Below are positions 17,928 to 25,989 of a stretch of DNA of 34,797 bases, in pieces. Position 1 is the first letter of the stretch, and each line of letters opens with the position of its first letter. The stretch is from Salsuginibacillus halophilus. Lineage in GTDB: Bacteria > Bacillota > Bacilli > Bacillales > Marinococcaceae. A model generated the notes under the pieces. The model saw only the letters and a list, made by a program, of their open reading frames with translations, was not told the origin of the DNA and did not search any database. The translations under genes and the position numbers were made by a program. The stretch covers positions 1 through 34,797 of the forward strand of contig NZ_PYAV01000019.1 of assembly GCF_003014715.1 (NCBI RefSeq). Reading direction: 5' to 3'.

Positions 17928-17988
17928 AATGTCAGCCGCTTTTTGGCGGCCCGGTACACACAAAGCTTCAAGTGAGGAGGTGGCGCAG

Positions 17989-18183
17989 ATGGCGGAGGAA
18001 TCGAAAAGTCCAATTAAGTTTTTACGCGATGTCGGCCGGGAAATGAAACGGGTGACATGGCCGACGCGCCAGGAATTGGTGAAATATACGGGTGTTGTTC
18101 TTGCAACCGTACTATTTGTAACGGTCTTTTTTGCGCTCGTGGATCAAGGTCTGTCCTATCTCGTGCGTACATTCCTGCAATAA
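17989..18183 (+). CDS. secE: SecE, preprotein translocase subunit
   Basis: A 64-aa single-pass SecE of the short Gram-positive type. The amphipathic cytoplasmic helix FLRDVGREMKRVTWPTRQEL carries the conserved KRVTWP segment, followed by one transmembrane helix (TGVVLATVLFVTVFFALVDQ, residues ~35-54). It clamps SecY in the plasma-membrane translocon. Start ATG 17989 follows GAGGAGG; the open frame back to 17929 has no site. It is 40 nt before nusG, the usual secE-nusG pair. Confidence 0.96.
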   Translation: MAEESKSPIKFLRDVGREMKRVTWPTRQELVKYTGVVLATVLFVTVFFALVDQGLSYLVRTFLQ

Positions 18184-18223
18184 CGAACTTTGGTGACAGT
18201 GGAAGGAGGAGCCGTCCGGCCCT

Positions 18224-18760
18224 ATGGAAAAGAACTGGTATGTTGTTCACACGTATTCAGGTTATGAAAACAAAGTAAAGAAGAACTTGGACAAGCGCGT
18301 CGAGTCAATGGGGATGACTGATAAAATCTTCCGTGTGCTCGTGCCTGTTGAAGATGAAACAGAAATTAAAGACGGTAAAGCAAAAACGGTAACGCGCAAA
18401 ACGTTCCCAGGTTACGTCATCGTTGAAATGGTTATGACAGATGACTCTTGGTATGTTGTGCGCAACACGCCTGGTGTAACTGGGTTTATCGGCTCGAGTG
18501 GCGCAGGGGCGAAACCGACCCCGCTGCTTCCGGATGAAGTTGACGGTATTCTTCGTCAAATGGGTGAAGATGCACCAAAAGCTGAAGTCGACTTCGACAT
18601 TAAAGAAGCGGTCCGCGTGAAGGAAGGGCCTTTTGCTGACTTCACTGGTACGGTGGAAGAGATCGATGTTGAAAAGCAGAAAGTGAAAGTGCACGTAAAC
18701 ATGTTCGGCCGTGAAACCCCGGTAGAGCTTGAATTTCATCAAGTTGAAAAGATTTCGTAA
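18224..18760 (+). CDS. nusG: NusG, transcription elongation factor
   Basis: A 178-aa protein that binds RNA polymerase and, in Bacillus, stimulates sequence-specific pausing. The NGN domain begins EKNWYVVHTYSGYENKVKKN and includes FPGYVIVEMVMTDDSWYVVRN; the C-terminal KOW domain (GPFADFTGTVEEID...VKVHVNMFGRETPVEL) is intact. The Shine-Dalgarno AAGGAGG (18203-18209) is about 14 nt from the ATG, longer than in neighbouring genes, but no other start fits. Confidence 0.97.
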   Translation: MEKNWYVVHTYSGYENKVKKNLDKRVESMGMTDKIFRVLVPVEDETEIKDGKAKTVTRKTFPGYVIVEMVMTDDSWYVVRNTPGVTGFIGSSGAGAKPTPLLPDEVDGILRQMGEDAPKAEVDFDIKEAVRVKEGPFADFTGTVEEIDVEKQKVKVHVNMFGRETPVELEFHQVEKIS

Positions 18761-18854
18761 ATCAAGTCTTGATGAACGCTTGCTGAAGTGATAAGATTTT
18801 AATGTTTGATATGGCTAAAAGATAGGTCAACCAAGCGTTGAGCCTGTCGAAAAC

Positions 18855-18885
18855 GTGGGAGGGCTTATTAAGTCTGAATAACCAC
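18855..18885 (+). promoter_or_regulatory. L1-binding-site mimic in the rplK leader
   Basis: GTGG (18855-18858) pairs with CCAC (18882-18885); GAGGGC forms a one-sided internal loop; TTATT (18865-18869) pairs with AATAA (18877-18881). The GTGGGAGG segment repeats the sequence of the L1-binding helix 76-77 region of 23S rRNA. It lies just before the rplK ribosome binding site, so excess L1 should repress translation. The fold and role are inferred from this resemblance. Confidence 0.7.
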
Positions 18886-18910
18886 ATCACGGACTAAGGA
18901 GGTGTGTCGC

Positions 18911-19336
18911 GTGGCGAAAAAAGTTGAAAAAGTCGTCAAACTGCAAATCCCTGCCGGTAAAGCGAACCCGGCGCCGCCAGTAGGCCCGGCTTTGGGACAA
19001 GCTGGTGTAAACATCATGGGATTCTGTAAGGAATTCAACGCCCGTACTGAAGATCAAGCAGGTATGATTATTCCTGTTGAAATCACTGTATATGAGGACC
19101 GTTCGTTTACCTTTATTACGAAGACTCCACCAGCTGCCGTTCTGCTTAAAAAAGCAGCCGGAATCGAAACAGGATCCGGCGAGCCGCATAAAGAAAAAGT
19201 AGGCTCTGTCACTCGTGAACAAGTTCGCGAGATTGCTGAAACAAAGCAGCCGGACTTGAACGCAGCAGATGTTGAAGCTGCTATGCTTATGGTGGAAGGT
19301 ACAGCGCGCAGCATGGGTCTTAACGTAGAAGGCTAA
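18911..19336 (+). CDS. rplK: 50S ribosomal protein L11
   Basis: A 141-aa L11 that binds the GTPase-associated centre of 23S rRNA and is needed for RelA activation. It begins [20 protein letters not shown] and has the flexible proline-rich [19 protein letters not shown] segment; the C-terminal RNA-binding domain ends at [14 protein letters not shown]. Start GTG 18911 is about 10 nt after AAGGAGG; the GTG at 18902 touches that site. It forms an operon with rplA. Confidence 0.97.
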   Translation: MAKKVEKVVKLQIPAGKANPAPPVGPALGQAGVNIMGFCKEFNARTEDQAGMIIPVEITVYEDRSFTFITKTPPAAVLLKKAAGIETGSGEPHKEKVGSVTREQVREIAETKQPDLNAADVEAAMLMVEGTARSMGLNVEG

Positions 19337-19351
19337 GTGCGCTTGTTGCAG

Positions 19352-19380
19352 AGGTTGCGAGCAAATTCGCAACCTTTCTT
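19352..19380 (+). terminator. Hairpin between rplK and rplA (possible partial terminator)
   Basis: AGGTTGCGA (52-60) and TCGCAACCT (67-75, both +19300) form a perfect 9-bp stem with the loop GCAAAT, followed by TTCTT. The U-run is broken, so partial termination or an mRNA-processing role is possible. Confidence 0.55.
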
Positions 19381-19381
19381 C

Positions 19382-19407
19382 GTGGGAGGTTCTGCCGTTA
19401 TAACCAC
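19382..19407 (+). promoter_or_regulatory. Second L1-binding-site mimic, before rplA
   Basis: GTGGGAGG (19382-19389) opens a hairpin closed by CCAC (19404-19407), with an inner GTT/AAC pairing. It repeats the motif before rplK and is followed directly by the rplA site GAGGAGG. This gives the operon one copy for each gene. The regulatory role is inferred. Confidence 0.65.
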
Positions 19408-19426
19408 AACAGAGGAGGAATGAATG

Positions 19427-20128
19427 ATGGCGAAGACACGTGGTAAGAAATACCAAGATGCCGTCAAATTGATCGATCGCGATGCAACACACAATGCAGA
19501 AGAAGCGATCGAACTTGTGAAAAAAACTTCAATTGCGAACTTCGACGAAACTGTTGAAGCAGCAGTGCGCCTCGGCGTTGACCCTCGTAAAGCGGACCAA
19601 CAAATCCGCGGTGCGGTTGTACTACCGCACGGTACAGGTAAAACCCAGCGCGTTCTTGTGTTCGCAAAAGGTGAGAAAGCAAAAGAAGCTGAAGCAGCCG
19701 GAGCTGACTTTGTCGGCGAAGACGACTTGATCAATCAAATTCAGCAGGGCTGGATGGACTTCGACGTTGTTGTTGCAACGCCGGACATGATGGGCCAAGT
19801 TGGTAAGCTCGGTAAAGTTCTCGGTCCAAAAGGCTTAATGCCGAACCCGAAAACAGGTACGGTAACGATGGAAGTGGAAAAAGCTATCGGTGAAATCAAA
19901 GCTGGTAAAGTTGAATACCGCGTTGATAAAGCAGGTAACATCCACGCCCCAATCGGTAAAGTTTCTTTCAGTGATGAAGCGCTGCTTGAAAACTTCCGCA
20001 CGTTGATGGATACATTGATGAAAGCGAAGCCTGCTGCTGCCAAAGGCACTTACGTGAAAAACGTTGCAGTTGCTTCGACAATGGGTCCTGGTGTTGAAGT
20101 AGATATCCCGTCACTGAACTTAAAGTAA
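19427..20128 (+). CDS. rplA: 50S ribosomal protein L1
   Basis: A 233-aa L1 that forms the mobile stalk at the E site and in many bacteria represses its own mRNA. Seen: [40 protein letters not shown] and the signature [19 protein letters not shown] 19427 (MAKTRGKKY) is preferred; ATG 19424 is directly adjacent and also possible. GAGGAGG lies about 8 nt upstream. A promoter follows 5 nt after its stop. Confidence 0.97.
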   Translation: MAKTRGKKYQDAVKLIDRDATHNAEEAIELVKKTSIANFDETVEAAVRLGVDPRKADQQIRGAVVLPHGTGKTQRVLVFAKGEKAKEAEAAGADFVGEDDLINQIQQGWMDFDVVVATPDMMGQVGKLGKVLGPKGLMPNPKTGTVTMEVEKAIGEIKAGKVEYRVDKAGNIHAPIGKVSFSDEALLENFRTLMDTLMKAKPAAAKGTYVKNVAVASTMGPGVEVDIPSLNLK

Positions 20129-20132
20129 GCTG

Positions 20133-20161
20133 TTGACATTAAGTGCTTGAAGCGCTATGAT
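20133..20161 (+). promoter_or_regulatory. Sigma-A promoter of rplJ-rplL
   Basis: TTGACA (20133-20138), 17-nt spacer, TATGAT (20156-20161), starting 5 nt after the rplA stop. It drives the L10 leader and the rplJL operon. Confidence 0.88.
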
Positions 20162-20184
20162 GTATAAGGTTTATAAACAATTGA

Positions 20185-20323
20185 ATTTCACGCCGTAGAC
20201 AGCAGGTGCATGTTTGCTTAATATCCTGCCGAGGCTCGTTGATGGATATGCTTTTTCTGCGCATTCGTGTGTAGGAGAGCCGGCGAGTGCCTTAGTGTCT
20301 GCGGACGCTGAGGCACTTTTTTT
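20185..20323 (+). ncRNA. Ribosomal protein L10 leader
   Basis: This is the L10 leader of Firmicutes: the conserved strands CCGTAGACAGCAGG (20193-20206) and CCTGCCGAGG (20225-20234) form the L10-binding domain. It ends in a strong terminator (20286-20323). In B. subtilis the L10(L12)4 complex binds this leader and lowers rplJL expression; the same is expected here. The 5' boundary is approximate. Confidence 0.9.
20286..20323 (+). terminator. Regulated terminator of the L10 leader
   Basis: AGTGCCTTAGTGTC pairs with GGACGCTGAGGCACT as a ~14-bp stem with G-U pairs, running into seven T residues (20317-20323). It precedes rplJ by 48 nt and is presumably bypassed when L10-L12 is scarce. Confidence 0.9.
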
Positions 20324-20371
20324 GTCCGGTGTCCCTGCGGTGTGAAGCAGAGATGTAGGAGGTGTAAAAGG

Positions 20372-20872
20372 ATGAGCACAGTCATTGAACAAAAACAACA
20401 GGTTGTTGATGAGATCGCTGACAAGCTTGAAAACACAGAATCAGCTGTTCTTGTTGATTACCGTGGTTTGACAGTAGAGCAAATCAATGAACTACGGAAT
20501 AAGCTGCGTGCGGAAAACGTCGACATGAAAGTGTACAAGAACACTTTGACGCGCCGTGCCACTGAAAAAACAGGTTTGACTGAGCTTGATGAATACCTTG
20601 TAGGCCCAACAGCGATTGCTACAAGCCGTGAAGACGCTGTAGCACCAGCGCGTATTCTAAACGAATTCGCGAAGGACCATAAAGTTCTTGAGCTTAAAGC
20701 TGGTATCATTCAAGGTCAAGTTACATCCACAGAAGATGTTAAGCAACTCGCAGAGCTTCCGTCCTACGACGGCCTTGTTTCTATGCTGCTTAACGTTCTA
20801 CAGGCGCCGATCCGCAACTTCGCTCTTGCCAGCAAAGCAGTGGCAGATCAGAAGGAAGAAGAAGGCGCGTAA
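20372..20872 (+). CDS. rplJ: 50S ribosomal protein L10
   Basis: A 166-aa L10, the base of the L7/L12 stalk. It has the N-terminal rRNA-binding domain with [19 protein letters not shown] and [10 protein letters not shown], and the C-terminal helix that binds L12 dimers (near [18 protein letters not shown]). Start ATG 20372 ([10 protein letters not shown]) follows AGGAGGTG; the longer frame from 20342 has no site. It is controlled by the leader immediately upstream and co-transcribed with rplL. Confidence 0.97.
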   Translation: MSTVIEQKQQVVDEIADKLENTESAVLVDYRGLTVEQINELRNKLRAENVDMKVYKNTLTRRATEKTGLTELDEYLVGPTAIATSREDAVAPARILNEFAKDHKVLELKAGIIQGQVTSTEDVKQLAELPSYDGLVSMLLNVLQAPIRNFALASKAVADQKEEEGA

Positions 20873-20919
20873 ATCCAGGGTATGCCCTGAAAAACAATTA
20901 TTTTAAAGGAGGATCTCCA

Positions 20920-21279
20920 ATGAGTAACGAACAAATCATTGAAGCGATCAAAGAAATGTCCGTTCTTGAATTGAACGATCTTGTAAAGGCTATTGAAGAA
21001 GAATTTGGTGTCACTGCAGCAGCTCCAGTTGCTGTCGGCGCTGGCCCTGCAGTTGAAGAAGAAGAACAAACAGAATTCGACGTTGTTCTTACTGACGCTG
21101 GAAGCTCCAAAGTTAACGTTATCAAAGTTGTTCGCGAACTTACAGGTCTTGGCCTTAAAGAAGCGAAAGCTGTTGTTGACGGTGCTCCTGACACACTTAA
21201 AGAAGGCGTTAGCAAAGAAGACGCTGAAGACATCAAGAGCCAGCTTGAAGAAGCAGGCGCTTCCATCGAAATTAAGTAA
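20920..21279 (+). CDS. rplL: 50S ribosomal protein L7/L12
   Basis: A 119-aa acidic stalk protein that recruits and stimulates translational GTPases. The N-terminal dimerisation helix region ([20 protein letters not shown]) is followed by an Ala/Val/Glu-rich hinge (~residues 35-50) and the C-terminal domain with [28 protein letters not shown] is placed well upstream of ATG 20920. A terminator follows the gene. Confidence 0.98.
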   Translation: MSNEQIIEAIKEMSVLELNDLVKAIEEEFGVTAAAPVAVGAGPAVEEEEQTEFDVVLTDAGSSKVNVIKVVRELTGLGLKEAKAVVDGAPDTLKEGVSKEDAEDIKSQLEEAGASIEIK

Positions 21280-21298
21280 GCTTGCCCCTGCGGGTCGA

Positions 21299-21329
21299 GG
21301 GCTTCCCTTTCACAGGGGAGCTCTTTTTT
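21299..21329 (+). terminator. rplJL terminator
   Basis: GGGCTTCCC (21299-21307) pairs with GGGGAGCTC (21315-21323) over 9 bp including two G-U pairs, loop TTTCACA, followed by six T residues. Confidence 0.85.
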
Positions 21330-21419
21330 AATGCGGCATGAACGAAGTGCATAAACGTCTTTTTAGTGTGGGTCGTGTCGCACGGGATGAAGATAAAGTG
21401 TAGTGAAGGAGGGGTGCCG

Positions 21420-22019
21420 GTGTCTGATCACTACTTTACAGAGCAGCCGAGTGTTGAAAGCCGGCCGGAAAAGATTCGAGCTGAACTGCGCGGCCGGAAT
21501 TTTATGTTCACGACTGACCAAGGAGTTTTTTCTAAAGGGGAACTTGATACAGGCAGCGAGCTGCTTGTTGAGGAGTTTATGTTTCCAAAAGTGAATGGCC
21601 CGATCGCAGATGTAGGCTGCGGGTACGGCGCCATTGGTCTGCCGCTTGCTGCAGAAACCGAACGGGCTGTATGGCTGTTTGATGTAAATGAAAGAGCGCT
21701 TGCGCTGGCTGAAGCAAATCGGGATGTAAATGGGTTAGCGAATATTCACGTCCAGGCGAGTGACGGCCTTCAAAATACACCGGATCAATTGTATGCAGCG
21801 ATTGTAACAAATCCGCCGATACGTGCGGGTAAAGCTGTTGTGCACCGCATTTTTGAAGAGGCAGCTGCGCGTTTAGTTTCTTCAGGTGAATTTTGGGTGG
21901 TCATCCGGAAAAAGCAGGGGGCGCCATCAGCGAAGGAGAAACTTGCTACGTTGTTTTCGGAAGTGGAGCTTGTGAAGAAAAATAAAGGATATTACATCTT
22001 AAAGGCAGTGAAGTATTGA
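21420..22019 (+). CDS. ybxB: RsmC-like class I SAM-dependent methyltransferase (YbxB family)
   Basis: A 199-aa methyltransferase related to the 16S rRNA m2G1207 enzyme RsmC. The SAM-binding motif I is DVGCGYG (residues 64-70) and the catalytic NPPI is at 131-134, typical of enzymes that modify exocyclic amino groups. An rRNA guanine target is likely by family but not proven for bacillar YbxB. Start GTG 21420 follows AAGGAGGGG; the upstream frame to 21366 overlaps that site. Its place between rplL and rpoB is standard for Bacillus. Confidence 0.92.
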   Translation: MSDHYFTEQPSVESRPEKIRAELRGRNFMFTTDQGVFSKGELDTGSELLVEEFMFPKVNGPIADVGCGYGAIGLPLAAETERAVWLFDVNERALALAEANRDVNGLANIHVQASDGLQNTPDQLYAAIVTNPPIRAGKAVVHRIFEEAAARLVSSGEFWVVIRKKQGAPSAKEKLATLFSEVELVKKNKGYYILKAVKY

Positions 22020-22024
22020 AGAGG

Positions 22025-22052
22025 TTGAAAAACTGTGTTATTATTATTTAAT
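22025..22052 (+). promoter_or_regulatory. Candidate rpoB promoter
   Basis: TTGAAA (22025-22030), 16-nt spacer, TTTAAT (22047-22052). A second -10-like box, TATAAA, is at 22102-22107 with TTGAGA 20 nt upstream. Either would leave a leader of 200-270 nt before rpoB. Confidence 0.45.
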
Positions 22053-22198
22053 GCGTATAACTGCCTTCTTCTGTTTTGAGAACAGTTGATTTGTAATTAA
22101 GTATAAAAGATGAAGGCGTTGGAAACAATACGATAATCGCTTTTTGTCATGTTTTCATTCTTTCTGACTAAGTGAGAATGAAGAATTAGGTGGTAGCT

Positions 22199-22235
22199 TG
22201 CCCGGGCGCGCAGTGATTTTATGCACGCTTGGGCA
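22199..22235 (+). other. Strong hairpin in the rpoB leader
   Basis: TGCCCGGGCGCGC (22199-22211) pairs with GCACGCTTGGGCA (22223-22235) at 12 of 13 positions, two of them G-U, around an 11-nt loop. No U-run follows. Smaller hairpins follow: AGTTA/TAACT near 22236 and ACGGC-TT-GCCGT near 22255. The 307-nt gap 22020-22326 has no supported reading frame, so this looks like a structured 5' leader. Confidence 0.6.
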
Positions 22236-22326
22236 GTTAAGATATAACTATCCCACGGCTTGCCGTACGAGGGTGAATAAAACCTGCAGGCGGCGGAGAA
22301 TACGCGAGTGTTGAGGGGTGAATCAG

Positions 22327-25300
22327 TTGACAGGTCAACTCATTCAGTATGGACGTCACCGCCAGAGAAGATCCTATGCGCGGATTAACGAAGTTCTGGA
22401 TCTACCGAATTTAATTGAGATTCAGACAGCTTCGTACCAATGGTTCCTGGACGTAGGGATCCGCGAGATGTTTCAGGACATTTCGCCGATTGAAGACTTT
22501 ACAGGTAACTTGGTTTTGGAATTTATCGATTACAGCCTCGGAGAACCGAAGTATTCGGTTGATGAAGCACGTGAGAGAGACGTGACCTATGCGGCGCCGC
22601 TGCGCGTGAAAGTGCGTCTAATGAATAAAGAAACTGGTGAAGTGAAAGAGCAGGAAGTATTTATGGGTGACTTCCCACTTATGACTGACACCGGTACTTT
22701 TATCATTAACGGCGCCGAGCGGATTATCGTTTCTCAGCTCGTACGTTCACCGAGTGTGTACTACAGTCAGAAGTTCGACAAAAACGGTAAGAAAGGCTAC
22801 ACAGCAACGGTAATTCCAAACCGTGGCGCTTGGCTTGAGCTCGAAACCGACGCAAAAGATATTGTGTACGTACGGATTGACCGTACCCGTAAGATTCCAG
22901 CGACCGTTCTTATGCGTGCGCTCGGGTTCGCGTCGGACCAGGAGATCATTGATCTTCTCGGCGACGAGGAGTATTTGCGCAACACTCTTGAAAAAGACAA
23001 CACCGACGGCACAGAAAAAGCGCTGCTTGAAATTTACGAGCGCCTCCGCCCTGGTGAGCCGCCGACGGTTGATAACGCGAAAAGCTTGTTAAATACCCGC
23101 TTTTTCGATCCAAAGCGTTATGACCTTGCAAATGTCGGACGTTACAAAGTCAATAAAAAGCTGCACATGAAGAACCGTCTTTTCAATCAGCGTCTTGCTG
23201 AAACGCTTGCTGATCCGGAAACAGGTGAAATCATTGCAGAAGAAGGTGCGCTCATCGACCGTCCGAAGCTCGATGAACTTATGCCTTATCTTGAAAGCAA
23301 TGTCGGCTTCCGCAAGTTCTCAGTCGCCGGTGGTGTCCTTGATGAAACGGATGTTACCGTTCAATCCATCAAGATTTATGCCCCGGATGACCAAGACGGC
23401 GAACGCACGATCAATGTGATCAGTAACGGGGAAATGGATCGTGATGTGAAAAACATTACGCCGGAAGATATGGTCGCGGCAGTGAACCATTTCTTTAACC
23501 TGCTGCACGGTGTTGGTCAGACCGACGACATCGACCACCTTGGTAACCGCCGCCTTCGTTCTGTTGGCGAGTTGCTGCAAAACCAGTTCCGTATCGGATT
23601 GTCCCGTATGGAGCGTGTGGTTCGTGAGCGCATGTCAATCCAAGACCAAGGCTCTTTAACACCGCAGGCGCTTATTAACATCCGCCCGGTGATCGCTTCA
23701 ATTAAAGAGTTTTTCGGCAGCTCCCAGTTGTCTCAGTTCATGGACCAGACCAACCCATTGGCTGAACTTACGCACAAGCGTCGTCTTTCTGCGCTTGGAC
23801 CAGGCGGTTTGACACGTGAACGCGCAGGCTTTGAAGTTCGTGACGTACACTATTCCCACTACGGGCGTATGTGTCCAATCGAAACGCCGGAAGGGCCAAA
23901 CATCGGCTTAATTAACTCGCTTTCTTCTTATGCGAAAGTTAATGAGTTCGGGTTTATGGAAACCCCTTACCGCCGCGTTGACCGTGAAACAGGGATTGTG
24001 CTTGAAGAAGCGGATTATCTCACAGCAGATGAAGAGGACCACTACGTTGTCGCACAGGCAAACGCCCAGCTTGACGAAAATGGTCGTTTTTCTGATGAGA
24101 ACATCGTTGCCCGCTTCCGTGGTGAAAACACGGTTGTACCGCGCGAGCAGATCGACTACATGGACGTTTCACCAAAGCAGGTTGTCTCAGCTGCAACGGC
24201 TTCGGTACCGTTCTTGGAAAATGACGACTCTAACCGTGCTTTGATGGGTGCGAACATGCAGCGTCAGGCAGTACCTTTGCTTGAGCCGGAAGCACCGCTT
24301 GTTGGTACCGGCATGGAGTACGTTTCTGCGAAAGACTCCGGTGCAGCGATCCTTGCTAGACACCGTGGCCGCGTAGAGCGTGTCAGTGCGAAAGAAATTA
24401 CAGTTCGACGGATTGAACTTGTTGATGGTAATGAGGTTGAAACGGACCTTGACCGTTATAATCTGTCCAAGTTTATTCGTTCCAACCAGGGGACGAGCTA
24501 CAACCAGCGTCCGATTGTACATGAAGACTTGATCGTTGAGCAGGGCGAGATCCTAGCTGATGGTCCATCCATGGACAATGGAGAAATGGCGCTTGGCCGT
24601 AATGTTCTCGTCGGCTTTATGACGTGGGACGGCTACAACTACGAGGATGCCATCATCTTGAGTGAGCGTCTCGTGAAAGATGACGTATATACTTCGGTGC
24701 ATATCGAAGAATACGAATCTGAAGCGCGCGATACAAAGCTCGGACCTGAAGAGATTACGCGGGATATTCCAAATGTCAGCGAAGAAGCGCTGAAGAACTT
24801 GGATGAGCGCGGCATTATCCGGGTTGGTGCGGAAGTTAAAGACGGCGATATTCTCGTCGGTAAGGTTACACCAAAAGGCATGACGGAGCTCACAGCTGAA
24901 GAGCGTCTCCTTCACGCAATCTTTGGTGAAAAAGCCCGTGAAGTTCGCGATACATCCCTCCGGGCACCGCACGGTGGTGACGGCATTGTGCTGGATGTGA
25001 AGATCTTCAACCGTGAAGATGACGATGAACTTTCACCAGGGGTCAACCAGCTTGTCCGCGTTTACCTTGTGCAGAAGCGTAAAATTCATGAGGGTGACAA
25101 AATGGCCGGACGTCACGGAAACAAGGGTGTTATCTCCCGGATTCTTCCGGAAGAAGACATGCCGTACCTGCCGACCGGCGAGCCGATTGATATCATGCTT
25201 AACCCACTCGGTGTACCATCTCGTATGAACATCGGCCAGGTGCTTGAGCTTCACCTTGGTATGGCTGCACGCAAGCTTGACCTGCACATGGCATCACCAG

Positions 25301-25869
25301 TATTTGATGGTGCTCGCGAAGAAGACGTGTGGGAAACGCTTGAAGAAGCCGGTATTGCCCGCGATGGTAAGACAATGCTGTATGACGGCCGCACCGGTGA
25401 GCCGTTTGACAACCGCGTGTCTGTCGGTGTCATGTATATGATTAAACTGGCGCACATGGTTGATGATAAGCTGCACGCTCGCTCAACCGGACCGTACTCC
25501 CTCGTTACGCAGCAGCCGCTTGGCGGTAAAGCCCAGTTCGGCGGTCAGCGTTTCGGTGAGATGGAGGTATGGGCGCTTGAGGCCTACGGCGCAGCTTACA
25601 CCCTGCAGGAAATCTTAACTGTGAAATCCGACGATGTTGTCGGCCGTGTGAAAACGTACGAAGCGATCGTTAAAGGGGAAAACGTACCGGAGCCGGGCGT
25701 TCCTGAATCCTTCAAAGTATTAATCAAGGAGCTTCAGAGCCTCGGTATGGACGTGAAAATGCTTTCAAGCACGGAAGAAGAAATTGAAATGCATGAACTT
25801 GACGACGAAGAAGATGATGACCCGAGCGAAAAGTTGAACTTAAAGCTTGAATCTGGCGAAAACGTATAA
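22327..25869 (+). CDS. rpoB: DNA-directed RNA polymerase subunit beta
   Basis: A 1180-aa beta subunit forming one pincer of RNA polymerase. The rifampicin pocket ([21 protein letters not shown]) is wild type, with Q470, D473 and H483 at the usual resistance positions, so sensitivity is predicted. Other landmarks: [17 protein letters not shown] and [16 protein letters not shown] 22327 is taken as the start, as in B. subtilis rpoB: GAGGGGTGA (22313-22321) is the ribosome binding site and overlaps the alternative GTG at 22318. The protein then begins with [14 protein letters not shown]. The C-terminus is acidic. Confidence 0.97.
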   Translation: MTGQLIQYGRHRQRRSYARINEVLDLPNLIEIQTASYQWFLDVGIREMFQDISPIEDFTGNLVLEFIDYSLGEPKYSVDEARERDVTYAAPLRVKVRLMNKETGEVKEQEVFMGDFPLMTDTGTFIINGAERIIVSQLVRSPSVYYSQKFDKNGKKGYTATVIPNRGAWLELETDAKDIVYVRIDRTRKIPATVLMRALGFASDQEIIDLLGDEEYLRNTLEKDNTDGTEKALLEIYERLRPGEPPTVDNAKSLLNTRFFDPKRYDLANVGRYKVNKKLHMKNRLFNQRLAETLADPETGEIIAEEGALIDRPKLDELMPYLESNVGFRKFSVAGGVLDETDVTVQSIKIYAPDDQDGERTINVISNGEMDRDVKNITPEDMVAAVNHFFNLLHGVGQTDDIDHLGNRRLRSVGELLQNQFRIGLSRMERVVRERMSIQDQGSLTPQALINIRPVIASIKEFFGSSQLSQFMDQTNPLAELTHKRRLSALGPGGLTRERAGFEVRDVHYSHYGRMCPIETPEGPNIGLINSLSSYAKVNEFGFMETPYRRVDRETGIVLEEADYLTADEEDHYVVAQANAQLDENGRFSDENIVARFRGENTVVPREQIDYMDVSPKQVVSAATASVPFLENDDSNRALMGANMQRQAVPLLEPEAPLVGTGMEYVSAKDSGAAILARHRGRVERVSAKEITVRRIELVDGNEVETDLDRYNLSKFIRSNQGTSYNQRPIVHEDLIVEQGEILADGPSMDNGEMALGRNVLVGFMTWDGYNYEDAIILSERLVKDDVYTSVHIEEYESEARDTKLGPEEITRDIPNVSEEALKNLDERGIIRVGAEVKDGDILVGKVTPKGMTELTAEERLLHAIFGEKAREVRDTSLRAPHGGDGIVLDVKIFNREDDDELSPGVNQLVRVYLVQKRKIHEGDKMAGRHGNKGVISRILPEEDMPYLPTGEPIDIMLNPLGVPSRMNIGQVLELHLGMAARKLDLHMASPVFDGAREEDVWETLEEAGIARDGKTMLYDGRTGEPFDNRVSVGVMYMIKLAHMVDDKLHARSTGPYSLVTQQPLGGKAQFGGQRFGEMEVWALEAYGAAYTLQEILTVKSDDVVGRVKTYEAIVKGENVPEPGVPESFKVLIKELQSLGMDVKMLSSTEEEIEMHELDDEEDDDPSEKLNLKLESGENV

Positions 25870-25893
25870 ATTTCACACGGCGTAATTGAAGGA

Positions 25894-25918
25894 AGCGGAT
25901 CCCCCTCGGGGGTTCGCT
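25894..25918 (+). other. Hairpin between rpoB and rpoC
   Basis: An 11-bp stem of AGCGGATCCCC with GGGGGTTCGCT and a 3-nt loop, 24 nt after the rpoB stop. No proper U-run follows (GTTCTT), so rpoC is presumably reached by read-through. It may serve pausing, processing or mRNA stability. Confidence 0.55.
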
Positions 25919-25989
25919 GTTCTTCGCTTTCACTGTAATTGTGCGTATTGTTCGGACAACCTGAAAAGTTGGAAAGGGAGGTTGACCCC

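Noticed and set aside
23710-23780. Rifampicin or streptomycin resistance changes in rpoB or rpsL
   Set aside because: The rifampicin pocket residues and S12 K56 are wild type.
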